DNA of 64,000 nucleotides from Brachypodium distachyon (taxonomy: Eukaryota > Streptophyta > Magnoliopsida > Poales > Poaceae). Made by a program: the position numbers and the translations under genes. The stretch is taken from NCBI RefSeq assembly GCF_000005505.3, contig NC_016132.3, positions 32,564,914 to 32,628,913 of the forward strand, given 5' to 3'. Of the stretch, positions 47,093 to 58,916 are shown piece after piece (position 1 is the stretch's first letter; each line of letters opens with the position of its first letter). Below the pieces are notes generated by a model that worked only from the letters and a program-made list of their open reading frames with translations, did not search any database and was not told the DNA's origin.

Positions 47093-48034
47093 TGGGATAG
47101 TGTTCTCGGTGGAGCAGGTTCCTGCTATTCAGCCGATCATGAACTTTTCCAAATCCAATTAAAAAGTCTTTCTGCTTTTGCTGGCAAGAACTTTTCCAAA
47201 TCCAATTAAAATGTGGAATAGATGTCTGAAATCCAATAAATGTTCTGTAAGCTTTAAATCTGGAAAATATGTTATTTCCAAATGTAATTCTACTGACCCG
47301 GATTGTTATGAAGTCTTGTTGCACTCCTGCCTTCAGTCAACAGTCATCTAGCATCGATTATGCTGGTCATGCATGGAAAAATTGTGATGCCAGGAACACT
47401 TTGGCGTTTAGGGCTGGAACAATTGCCTCTTGCATTACTCTTGTGCACGGCATTATTGAGATCCTACCTTATGGATAAGCTTGTCTAAAAGACTGGCAAA
47501 TAGATTCGCAGTCGGTTTGTGCCGTAACTATATACCTCTGATCTCTTCTTTAAATTCCCTATTGCTTAAAAAATAGTCTTGTTGCCTAAATAAATCATGT
47601 AAAGCCTCACACACACTCATGGAATGCCTACTAGGAGAGGAGTAAATGAAAGAGATCTTACATATACTCTGCCGCACTACCATCCTGACCGAAGGAGATG
47701 TATCTTTGGCAAAAGAAGCAAATGTGGGTGGCTTACTGCCGTGCAGTTTCCATGGCACGGATCAGTCAAAAGAATGCAGAGGTGCCATCTCCAATAGTGC
47801 GTTTAGGACCTTTGGATGTATCAAATAACTTAAGATTAGTCCTCCACCAGAACGAGCCTTGAAGTCGATGGGTTTTATTATATTTACAGAAATCCCAATG
47901 TTCGAAAAAGTGTTTTTTTTTTTACGCATGAATCCCTTTTTTTTCAAAGGAAAAGAAAAGGATTTCTCCCATGCTTTTTTTTAGCGAAACTCCCATGCGA
48001 AGTGACGTAGTTCAAAAACAGGCCGACTCTTTTT
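47093..48034. other. Intergenic
   Basis: A 38-bp spaced repeat of GAACTTTTCCAAATCCAATT (about 47151 and 47189). Otherwise no supported gene or element. Confidence 0.4.
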
Positions 48035-48332
48035 TTTCTTTTCGAAAGAAGTCCATATTTCATCTCCAAATGTATGTCTCCGGCCGCATAACCCCGTCAA
48101 CTGGCATTTGGTCTGATTTGAACACAAAACCAGATAAATCACCCGTTAGGCGGTTTTAGTGCGGATGTGGCGGATTTAAGACGGTTTTATGGGTGATGTG
48201 GATTTTTGACCGCATTTTGACCCGATGGCGTGGCAAGGGCTTCTCTTCATGGGATTTTTGTCCCGTTCTTTGCCATGGGGCTGGCCGGCGACGCCCAGTG
48301 GTGAATTCTTCCCGCGAACTGAGGCAAATACG

Positions 48333-48545
48333 CTAAGCTGGCGCCTGGTGGAAGTCCCCGGCTTGAGAGAGGGGAGTGTTCTGAATCTTATCACGCAAGG
48401 AGATAAACTGCTTCAACAAAACTTGAGAGTCCATCCTATGCAGACCTTTCATCCAAAGATTGCTGAGGACAGCTTTGTTAAGAGAACATCTTTTCCTACT
48501 GGACAGGCTGAACAGAGCTGGAGTAATATCCTTGGGGCACATCCA
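48333..48545 (-). pseudogene. LINE ORF2 fragment inside the Mutator-like element
   Basis: The minus strand reads CPKDITPALFSLSSRKRCSL, then LWMKGLHRM and FISLRDKIQNTPLS. This is the spacer between reverse transcriptase and zinc-binding domain in plant LINEs. No other LINE part accompanies it, so it was probably captured. Confidence 0.5.
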
Positions 48546-48936
48546 TCTGTTCTTCTAGTGGTTTGGTTTGGTTTGGTTTGCGGCTCAGGCCCATTTTAGG
48601 CAACGAAGGTCAATCGGGGAGGATCAGCAGCTCGTCGATGTACTCCTAGTGCAGCTTCTAGGCAACGATGACACTGACAGGCGGAGGACGCTCGGCGATG
48701 GCGGCTGCTGACGAGCGACGGTGGAGCTCAACGCGAGCTCGCCGGAGGGCTGCAAATCTGAAATCAACAAAGGGGAAATAGCCATCAGGTATCGGTGGTG
48801 CTGTGGCTCCAAGGAATTGAAGAAAGGAGGCCTCTCGCGGTCGCAATGGACGGCAGCCGCCGCCGAGCAGCTGTGGCACTCGAGTGGCGCAAGCCTCCTC
48901 CCCACGGTGAAGCCCCTCCGCCTCCACTCCCTCCAC

Positions 48937-49302
48937 ATGTTCGCCTCCGCAGGCCCCAGGCGCCAAGCGGCAAACTCTCACGCGCTGCAGGCCCCTGTCG
49001 TCTTCGCCAGGCGCGAAGCCGCATCAAACGCGTACCACCCCATTCAGAAGCTCTGTGCCAACGTTCGTCTCGCGCGCGCCGCTGTGCTCCTCCCGGGCCT
49101 CCCTACGCCCACACAGCGAACTTACGAGTCGCTCCTCGCCGCCGCGCGAGGATCGAGGCCGACCCTGTCTTCCGCTCTGACCCATTCCTCTCGACCCGCC
49201 TCATCGAAGCCTACGTCGCGCTAGGCGCGCTCCCGGGCTCCCGGCCGCAGGCCAGGTGTTCGATGAGACGCCCTTCAAGAGCATCTTCGTGTCCAACACA
49301 GA
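48937..49302 (+). pseudogene. Captured 5' fragment of a CRR2-like PPR-DYW gene
   Basis: Starts MFASAGPRRQAANSHALQAP at 48937. It continues with PIQKLCANVRLARAAVLLPG and PTPTQRTYESLLAAARG, then in another frame IEADPVFRSDPFLSTRLIEA and ALGALPGSR, and finally VFDETPFKSIFV at 49259-49294. This follows the first 110 or so residues of grass homologues of CRR2, a chloroplast pentatricopeptide-repeat protein needed for ndhB RNA processing in Arabidopsis. At least two frameshifts and a small deletion (the helix before IEADPVF) are present, and only the first one or two PPR motifs are included. It cannot encode a working protein. Confidence 0.75.
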
Positions 49303-49307
49303 TGTGC

Positions 49308-52300
49308 TGTTAGACCCCGAGACTGAATTTATGTAATTTAGCCCCAAATGCTAACTCGAGTATAAATCAAGTCCCAATGTCTCTCTACGACGAACACTTC
49401 ACAACATACACGCAAGGTGTTCACCGCAGGTTAGAACAACAATGATATCATTACATCATTCTAAGACACCAGAATGAAGTCAAGCTCATACATGGAGTAA
49501 AATACCAAGTTATTACAACTCACGGACACAGGTCCACAATCATCATTACACCAGCGGAAGCAAATTATGCCCGAGTGCGGACAAGTTACAAATATTACCT
49601 AAGAGGCTGAAACTGAAAAGGAGAGCCGCCACAAGTTCTCAGAACCCTGCTCTGGAATCTTCTGACTAAACGTCGAAGCTGTAGTCGTCGAACTCCACGA
49701 AGTAACCACTCACCTGTTCCTCCGGAAACTCCGGGGAAAACAACGTTGCAAAGCAACTGAGTATAAAGTACTCGCAAGACTTACGGGAGATCTATACTAG
49801 ACATGCAAGTCTCAAGGATGGGTAAAAGGTGGATTATGCAGCAGCGATATATATCTGGAGAGACACACTAATGACATCGTCTAAATAGAAGATAAGGAGC
49901 GTCTACCAAGTGAGGTGATTAACCTATTTACTAAACACCAAACAACACAATCCTCATATCACCCCCTCAACACCCTGTGAAGAAGCAATCCAAAGGACAC
50001 TCACACTCAAGTAGTTTAAGCATATCCATGATTAAGGCTAATTACTACTCAAGTTTTAAGAGATTAAGTTAATTAACTGGTATGAGTTCTATATGATCAA
50101 GTAATGACCAACCAAGTCGTCCATAACCGTGGACATGGCTTTCCGAAAGATTTATCCCTGCAGGGTGTGCCAATTTACCTGTACACGTTCGTCCAACCCT
50201 TGATGCCACTAGCATGGAACACACGCAAAAGCATGTGCCGGCAGGATTGAGTGACACGACGTTTCCAAGCCCCACAACTAATCCAGGGGACCACCCAACT
50301 GAGTCTAATCCGAAACGAGAGCTCGGCCGAAGCGTCGTACGGACTCAAGAGTTGCGTGGACAGCTGGTAGTGGTTCAGTGTCCGTAGAATGACCACCCCA
50401 GACTAGTGCCGCAGTCCTATATGTATGCAAAGTAACAACAAGTATCCAAACACAACATCAGTGTATATGCGATATGCCAAAAGGAATGCCCGAACTATGT
50501 GGCCCCTGGAAGAGCTATGAAACGAGTACTAAGCCGAGGGGGAACCCATATATTTTCCCACGAGCGGTTAGCGCGAAGTTTCTTGGGTCGGCGAAAACGA
50601 GAACTCAGTCCTTAGGTCGGCGCCAATGGAACAAAACACCAATGCGTTAGCACGGCCTCCCATCGTTGCCTTGTGCAGGTATTGACAGGTCACAGTTCAA
50701 TAATTGCAATTAAATACAGAAAAGTAGCATGTGGATGTAGCAGTTATATAACCCCAAGTAAGGACACTAGACGAGTAATCTAAGCAAGACTTCTAATGAC
50801 CAACTAGGGCAAAAATAACATGTGACATGGTAATAGGACAAGGAACAAGACAACAGGCATTTGAGTAGAGCTGACTAAAGCTATGCAATCCTAGAGGCAT
50901 CGTGACAAGAACTAAGAACGTAACTTAATGCAAGAATGAGAGAGAGGCATTGGCATAAACAACATGTTCAAGGAATGGCTGCTTACTTGGATCCTCGGTC
51001 GCTGGGCACCGAGAGAGGGGATCCGAAGAAGTGTAGGAGCCCAGATCATCGACAGAGTAAGACGGAGTCGCTATCGTAAAGATCCAAATCATACGATATG
51101 CGAGTAAGTAACACTTCATAGGTGCAATGCACAATACAACATGAGATGGCATGTGACAACATGATGCGACCATATGCAAGTGAAAAGGTTCTATTTAGTA
51201 ACAAAGTTAACCATTAGGTGATTAGATCATGGTAAACAACAGCTTTAAAATACACAAATGGCCTAACCGAGTATGCTACTGTGTTCTACTAGTTACAGGG
51301 ATCAACTTTGATGTTTACATTATCCACAGAAGAGTTACCAATTTGAAGCTAGAGACTAAACAAGTTCATACGTTTGAATTTCAAATCTGGATCAGATTTG
51401 AAATTTGAAACCTCAAAATGTAATTCTAATTGCACAGTTAAATTCCTTGCATTTTTCTGATTCCAAAACATATATGGATTGCCCAAATTGGATATAGCAT
51501 GCATCTCCTAGGATTTAAACAAGATTAACTTCATTTATGCAATTAAACAAAACCAAAAAGAAAACCACTCGGAACGGGCGCATGGACTCGGTCCATCGGG
51601 CGCATCGGTGCACCAGGCGACTGACAGGTGGGTCCAATGGGCCCACTTGTCAGTGGTCGGTTTCAAGCACAAAAATTTGGGGGTTTTACCCCTGCGGACA
51701 CGGGGATTCGAACGCAGGTCGCGCTGACCGAGCGAACAGACGAGGGAGCTAGCCAGGCGGGCGGTGGAACGGATCTTACTAGCTACAGGGCGCAAACCAT
51801 TTTGAACAAAGTCAAGATGGCTGCTTGGGGGCACGCGCGGCGGCCACGGCGGGGCGCGTCGCCGGCGACCAAGCTAGCGGCCGAGGGGCTCCCTAACACT
51901 GAAAAATGGAAGCGGCGTGCGGATATGAACTAGGTGACACGACGGTCACCCCACAACTCCTAGCGAGGAGGCGGCGCGGCGGAGCTCAGAAGCTCGCCGG
52001 CGGCACAGCGGGGCGCGTGCTCGCGGCTACGACAAAAAGATGCACCAAATCGAGCGCGGAAAGAAGAGGGAGGCAGAGGAGCTCACCCCGGTGACGTGTG
52101 AGGAAACTGGCGAGGACTCGTGGACGGGCTCGTCGGAATTTGGCCGGAGATGAGCGGCGGCTAGAGTTGGGGAAGACGACCTAGGCGTCGGTGTAGACGT
52201 CCGCGCTCCAATTCCTTGCACCCACGCGTAGAGGAAGGAGAGGCGCGCTTGACGACGCGGTTGGCTTGCCGCCGTTTTGCCGGAGACGGCGGCGCGACGC

Positions 52301-53099
52301 GGTGGCGTCCACGGCCGAAGGAGCGGGCGACGGTGCTGCGCAGAAGGAAAGGGGGAAAACCCTAACTAGGGTTTCCTAGAGGCGGCGCGGCCAGGAGGAG
52401 GTGCGGTGCGGCTTATGTAGGCGAGGGGGGAGGCGCGGCTGTCGCGGTCGAAGAGGACGTGGCCGGGGGGCTCACCGGTCGGGACGGAGAAAAAGCAGAG
52501 GAAGAAGAAGGCTTGTGAGAGAACGCGCACTTTGGAGTTTACGCTTTCGTTGCGAGAAAACGGGAAGCGGGGCGGTGCACTAGCGGTTGGGCTGAGCGGG
52601 GCCGAGGCCTCCGCTGCTGGGCTGCCTGCTCGCGCGCGCGGGAGGAAGGCGGGCCGAGGCGGCTGGGCCGGCTCAGCCAAGTGAGCAGGTAGGGTTTTCT
52701 TCTCCCCTTTTTTTTTTTCTGTTTTTGCGAATAGTTTTTGGATTCAAATTTCAAACACCTTTTTGAATAGCTGAGAAGTAGGAGATCAAATATGTTACTA
52801 GTATTTGTAAAATATTCAAATGAGTTAAAGGTTTGAAACATACCCATTTGACTCTCATTTGAAAAATAGAGGGAAAAGAATTCAAACTCGAAGGAGGATG
52901 ATTCATATTTGAATCTTCTAGCCAAATTACACAACAAGCATTTAAACCACAAGTTGAGATGCAAATTTAAAACTCATGTGACACAAATAAGTAGACATGG
53001 CATGGCATGGATGCAAATGTAACATGTTATGCAACAAAATAAATTACAACCAGGTCCACACAAGGGCTTAAATGTAAAAGTTGCTCTTGGGCTGTTACA
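49308..53099 (-). mobile_element. Solo LTR of a long-LTR (Gypsy-type) retrotransposon, 3.79 kb
   Basis: Plus-strand ends are TGTTAGACCCCGAGACTG (49308) and TTGGGCTGTTACA (53099), flanked by identical five-base duplications TGTGC (49303-49307 and 53100-53104). Minus orientation is likely: that strand has CTACATAAGCC (about 52420) as a TATA-like box, followed by a GC-rich leader with AAACCCTAG. No gag, pol, primer site or second LTR is inside. It may be one very long LTR or a non-coding element. It lies inside the Mutator-like element, so it inserted later. Confidence 0.8.
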
Positions 53100-53289
53100 T
53101 GTGCCACGTCAACTTTGCCTAATCAGCCATTAAACCGCCTAAACGTGCCACGTCAGCTCTGAAACCGATAAGAGGGAGGGGTGATTTATCTGGTATTAGA
53201 AATTTCAGGATTAAAATTAAACGGTTTCCCACTTACGCGTCCCGCTAGATACATTTGGCGGTGAAATATGGACTTCTTTTTTTCTTTTC

Positions 53290-53661
53290 CTTAACACGAA
53301 GACAGTCCAGGGAGCCAATGTGGTCGTGTTTTGGAAATTCTCGTAACCTGCATGTAGAACCCAATTCTTTTAGCCTGCAAGTCAGCCCAACGGCCCAATT
53401 GTTAAAACCAAGCCCACGGCTATGGCGTTGACAACTTGGCCTGACCCATACCTAAAAAACAAAACACTTGGCCCGACCCATGTTGGTTCCAATGTTTATC
53501 TTTTCCTTTATCTTCCATTCACAAGTTATATTTTCTTTCTTTTCTCTTTTCAAATTTCATTTTACCCTTCTCAATTTATTTATTTACTTTTCGTTTCATT
53601 TTTCTCACATTCCTTTTGTAGAAGAAACATGAACAACTTTTTTCCTGGAAATTTAAGAATA
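53290..53661. other. Intergenic
   Basis: Pyrimidine-rich DNA outside the Mutator-like element; no feature recognised. Confidence 0.35.
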
Positions 53662-54087
53662 TCTATATAATCTATAAAGTTAATCGTTACAAAGGTGTAT
53701 TTAATGTTTGCAAACTACACATGCAACGTGTCAACATCATCATCCACCTCATGCAACCCGCAAGTAATTTAATTTGGGGCACCTTCTACAATTCATTTTT
53801 CTTAGCACCTAAGATTTTTCACCTAAATATTTCACGAAGTACCCATATTTTTCCAAGAATTGCGAATATTCAGGTTCCCGCAGCTTTTTATTTTATTTAT
53901 CCGAAATAGTTAGTGTTCATGTACATAAAAATTGCTCTTTTATTTTGTTGCATACATGTGTTTCATAAGATAAAGTAGTTTGGTTCTACAATACTCATAT
54001 TTCTTTTGTATTTTATCATTTGTTCGTAACATCAGATGCAAATATGCAAATAAAATTTTTCGCGGCAACACGCGGGGAATCACGTAG
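53662..54087 (+). mobile_element. Small non-autonomous Helitron-like element
   Basis: Starts TCTATATAATCTATAAAGTT after an A. Ends with a short hairpin (CGCG, GCAACA, CGCG at 54061-54074) eight to nine bases before GTAG, followed by T. This matches the 5'-TC, 3' hairpin and CTRR layout of grass Helitrons except that the final CTAG reads GTAG. Confidence 0.45.
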
Positions 54088-55482
54088 TTAGTATTTATTT
54101 TAATGTCATGAACGTATTTGTTAATATACATGAATATTTTTTATTAATAAAATTTCGTTTGACACTCATGAACATTAATCCCTTGGATGTACATGAGAAT
54201 ATTTTTAAAAAATAAACATAAATTGGAAACACATAAATATTATTTGAAAATAGATAAACATTAATATGATTTATAATTTAAAGAATGCATAAGGAGCAAA
54301 TGTTCTCTCCCTAGCTCTCCCATGCGACGAGTAAAGTTGCCAATGCTGTGCCACCGCGACACATGGCCCGATCGTAGTACTTTTTCCGATCAGACGAATG
54401 GCCGAGCGTTCACTCCAGGAGACGAAAGGGCGAACGGTCGCTCTTTATAAATTCCATTAAAATTTTAACTTTATTCACAACGTCTTCACTCTTCCGAAAG
54501 CACCTCTCTCCCGGGCTCCCGGCTATGGAATCTGCATTTCTTTCTTCATTCTGCAGTACAGCAAATCAGGGTTCAAATCTTGGTGCTCACAATTATGGGT
54601 TTCCCTTACAATCTTTCCATAAAAAAACTATCAGAAAAAAATAGCATCAAAAGTAGCAAATGTTAGCTAAACAAACAATATTTAGAAGGCAGAAAAGAGA
54701 TTCGCGTATTCAGAATAGGGCAATAATATTCAGACCAACAAGATTATCATAATCTCACTCCGCTCTAGAAAGGAATAAACGAATTGCCTGAGATAGCACC
54801 TGGCCAATGTTTTAAAAAAAAGGGACAAAACACTCATCCAACTTAAGAAAAAATAAAGCTTTTATAAATAAAAAAACTCAAGAAAAAAAAAGCAGCTTTC
54901 ACCCAATTGGAAGGGCCTTTCTTGCCACCAATGTCAAGATCTCACCCAGATACTAATGTGCAACTGCAACCTGAGCACGCAGCTCAACTTCTTACCCAGC
55001 ACACCCTGTGCTTCTCAATGAGTGAAGATATATCCTGCAGGTTCTTCAACCAGATATTAGATGTATTGAAGCAATCAGACCAGATAATTCGAGCAGGTTG
55101 AAGGGAATTGCTTTCCCATTGGTTTTCAAGATGACAGAAATCTAATGGTTGCGTCTCACAATTTCCTTTCCAATGTTTGAAAAGCATGCATCAGCTCGGC
55201 TGTTGGTCCATTTCTGTCTGCCTGATCGATCAGTCTCTTGCCACAATACAATTGCATGCAAGAAGCGCCGTAGATGGCAGATGCATGCATGCAGGCCCTG
55301 GATGCATGGCCCCTTTCCAGTCTGCGTACCTGTTCTCTTTCATGTACGTGATCGATCTTTTCAGGGATATTATTACCACGATCCTCTTAGGTGGATACTT
55401 TGGTTGGTACACATGGGAAATTGATTCATGTTGGAAACAAATGTGCCGCTGGTATACCAGTAAACTGTAAGAAAGAGGTTAT
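54088..55482. other. Intergenic, AT-rich
   Basis: No gene or element I can support. Confidence 0.35.
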
Positions 55483-55662
55483 CCTAAAAAAAAACTGTAA
55501 GAAAGATGTCTCTTCTCGCGCCCACCGCACAGATGAGGTTATTGAATTTCAACAATCCTCTCACGTCTACGCTTTTCCAGGCTTCTCTCGAACTCGTGAC
55601 CTTTTGGCCCAGATATCACCATATTAAATTGGATGCTCCTAACCAGTTGACCCAAAAGGTTA
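55483..55662 (-). mobile_element. SINE-like element with tRNA-type promoter boxes
   Basis: On the minus strand TCAACTGGTTAGGAGCATCC (about 55654-55635) resembles a Pol III A box, and GGTCACGAGTTCGAGAG (about 55602-55586) a B box, with normal spacing. The body ends in a T-rich tail (plus-strand A run near 55486-55494). Possible target duplication: TAACCTTTT before and TAACCTCTTT after. No cloverleaf pairing fits well enough for a real tRNA. Confidence 0.45.
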
Positions 55663-58600
55663 AGCATGGCCTTTTGAACATTATGTTACCAAATTGTCTC
55701 CGCCAGCTGGCGCATCTCTTTTGCGTAGGGCAGTAGGAAATCCTTCGGATTTTATGTTATGACTTCTACAAAAATCGTCATCTCCTTGCCTTGTCATCAC
55801 TGATGTCCAAGAAGCAGTCGTCGTCCCTAATACTACGTCATCATTGACGAGTATTATAGGGGTATGTTAGCGTTAACTTCCCATGGCCATGTTGACGAGT
55901 CATCACTGACAAGTCCACACTTGTCAGGCCACTGAAGATGGTAAACAGCACATCCATGTGAACACACCTTACGGGCGACCATGACTGGCGGCAAAACATG
56001 CCCTGTCAGAGGTGACAATTACTCCACCGAAGGTTCTCTACGGTTAGAAGGTGCGGGCCAGGGTGCTACCTTGGCAAATGGAGTGGCATCCGCACTGAGG
56101 GCTTGTGGTTTGGTTGTGTTTTACAAGCTCTGGGTTGAAATCCCTAGGTCTAACCTTAATTTGTTGGACCCGAAAATGGTGATGTATGTGTGTCACTTCC
56201 TTGTTGAAGGCATCGTATGAAGTTGTTAGATCATGCAACAACGGCACATGAGGGCGTCCTCTTTTTGAAGACGTTGTTTCGAAAAGTATTCTAGATGTCC
56301 AGGTTTGTCGGAGGTTGGTGTGGATGTTGATGTTCAAATTCGTTGCCGCATGTCGATGTTCGCAAGGTAATGACTGCATGACAATAGGTTGTCATGTTTT
56401 TCTTTTCCTTCTTGTCGTAATTTGGCTATTTTGTCTCCTCAAATGTTCTCAGGGACTCTTGCCCCCATGTTACTTTCAATAAAATTACAGATAGATATAT
56501 ATGTCAAAAACATACTTAAATATATGCAACTTGTATCCAAACAAATAAATTTGGAAACATACTTCAATTTGCCTTTTGATGCCTTCAATTATAAGGCGTC
56601 ATAAGACAGAATGCTAACAGTCTAATAAAGATACCTAAATTCGTGCCAACAACAATTTTAACCTAGCTAGTAGCGGATTTTCAGTCACATCTTCCATAAA
56701 ATTGTCTATGGTGTCGGTTTTGAAGTGTGTGTGATGACCTCTTTTCTGCCGTAGTGCTCAAATAAGGCAGGCCACCAGGATTTTTGTTTCATTGTTTTTG
56801 ATGTGGAATGTAACCTATTTGATCTGGTACACAATTTTGATGCCTCTTATGAAATGGTGTCACTTTCACATGTACATACACGTAGAAGTCAAGTATCACA
56901 ATCCAAATTTCATCTTTGTTTCCCTACATAAATGATAAGAGTACCAGGTAGAGGCATCTACTTGAGGAGTCCAAGTTAAGTTACACTGCAAGCAACTTCA
57001 GGAGCCATAACTCCACATGCCCTTGAAGATCCCCTTTTCAGAAAGCAGATTTCTCAGTTTCCTGACGCCAAGTTATGCCTTCCCAATCGGAAATGCAGAT
57101 CCTCCCCGATCTCCTTCCACGGTACGACTCAATGCAGAACCAATTGGCAACCTGTTGCAAGAACTTTGTTAGAAAAGTTGGTAAAAGAATTTGCTAGTTG
57201 CATGCACCTACAGCAGTAGCAGCGCTGCATTTCACACACCTCCCTGCATATATACATGCATGAATGCTGCAAAGAATCGAATTGAAGTGGGGGAAATAAG
57301 TGGAGCCTTTTGATCGAGCGCCCCTGCTGCCCTGGGGCATCAAAAGCTGAAAGGGAAAGGAAACAAACTTGCATGCGAATGGGCTGGACCAGTACAGTTG
57401 ATAGCACCTATCAGTATCGCCTGTATATCTCTCTTATCTCCATCGGCCGGCCACGTCACTGAACGCAGATCAATTGGATCCATGTCGTTTCACTTTCGTC
57501 ATGGTTGTCGAATTTGTGCCGCCACCGCCTTTGTTGATCGGGAATGGCTGATTGGTTGTCGACCGCCTGCCATGAGACCTGGACAGCGGTCTTAGAATTC
57601 AATTCCCTTTGAACAATGGCTTTCAGATTTGCACAGAATATTTCATATTTCAGGAATTTGACCAATTCCCAAATAAACGAACTGTGTAGTTTCAATTCTC
57701 GCAGTCCTCTGCTAGCTAGTGTCACCATTTACTAGGCATGAAATCCTCTTTTTACTGTATGATGGAAGATATTTTATCCCAAAGTGGTGATCCTGCTTGT
57801 CTCTGAAATTGATTATCCCTCCCCTGCAGCTACAGAGCTCTACACTGACCAGTGACCATCTTCTGTAATTTGCTGTGATGCAGAGCATATATTGTCTCTT
57901 TCCGTGGATGGAATGTATTACGTTGGTTTGGTAAGAATCTTGGTTTATTTGAGCGATGGCTGATGTCGTTTCTTATGCTTATGGCTCAAAATGTACACGA
58001 GATCAATATATTAATTTCTTACCATTCCAAGATGTAGGGCTCATCACTTTCGTTGATGGTGTATATTCGCCGCGTTGTGACTCGATCCTTACGTTTCAAA
58101 TTACTGGTCCAAATTAAAGCGTCCTTACCGATCACTTATTAATTCCGTTCCAACCACACGCAAGCTCCAGCTAGTTCCGACTTCAGATCGAAAAGGAGAT
58201 ACAGAAGAAAAGGCACGCATACCATTATTGGACAGCACAAGGCCACTACTAAGCATGGATGGATCACATCGCTAGTCCGTCCGTCCGTACATTGTCGTGT
58301 CACGCTCCTGCAGGCCAGTACGAACAAAGGAAAGCGATCAAGAAAAACGATATCGACCGATGTGACAGCCGTCGGTCGTCATGCATCGGGGGGGGCGCCT
58401 CTGACGATCGACCTAGTACAGCTAACACGAATCGTTGCAACCCTTCCTCGATCAACGCCACGACAGATCGATTCGACCAGGCCATGGGCTGATGGGCACA
58501 TCTTGTCGTGCGTCTGCTGGGCTAAGCTAGCGGCCCTGCGGTGGTCTGTCGTGTGCAAGCCATGCCTTTCTTTTCTTCAACTAGATTTTTATGTTTCTTC

Positions 58601-58916
58601 TCCTTTGGATCAGAATTAGAGAGGAGCCACGTGACGGGATATGTGTAACGGAGCAGTGCCCCGAGGAAAAAGAGAAGTACGCGTGCTTGGCACAGGTCAA
58701 CGACAGCTCAAGTTAACCGTCGATCCCGTCATCTCATCAATCTCACCACATTTGACAAGACGCATACTACTACATAGGTTTCTTGTCACCACGGACAAGG
58801 AAGTATGGAACAATTAACCGATCAACCGGATGGGCTTGCTAACAATCAGATATACGGAGTATTTGGGTTGTACAGTAAGTTCGTACCTGTTGGATGTTTG
58901 GGTGCAGCTGGCTAGC
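55663..58916. other. Intergenic DNA
   Basis: No protein, RNA or transposon recognised. The sequence is moderately complex, without large repeats. It may include regulatory or diverged transposon DNA I cannot identify. Confidence 0.35.

Larger units (their letters stand above)
48044..53280. mobile_element. Mutator-like element carrying gene fragments (Pack-MULE type)
   Basis: Left terminus GAAAGAAGTCCATATTTCAT (48044) and right terminus, inverted, AAAAGAAGTCCATATTTCAC (ending 53280) are long imperfect inverted repeats. Both also share CCAAATGTAT and CCAGATAAATCACCC further in, typical of a common grass MULE family. Both are flanked by the same nine bases TTTCTTTTC (48035-48043 and 53281-53289). 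Cargo: a LINE fragment (minus) and the 5' end of a CRR2-like PPR gene (plus). Removing the later solo LTR leaves about 1.44 kb. No transposase is present, so it is non-autonomous. The T-rich duplication is weaker evidence than a complex one would be. Confidence 0.75.

Noticed and set aside
55177..55470. Possible small membrane protein (hydrophobic stretch ending CRWYTSKL)
   Set aside because: No family recognised, no clear start context, and a random hydrophobic frame is equally likely.
55586..55662. Functional tRNA gene
   Set aside because: A and B boxes are present but the arms do not pair into a cloverleaf and no anticodon loop is convincing; a SINE is more likely.
56094..56160. Second SINE B box (GGTTGAAATCC)
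   Set aside because: No matching A box at the right spacing and no tail.
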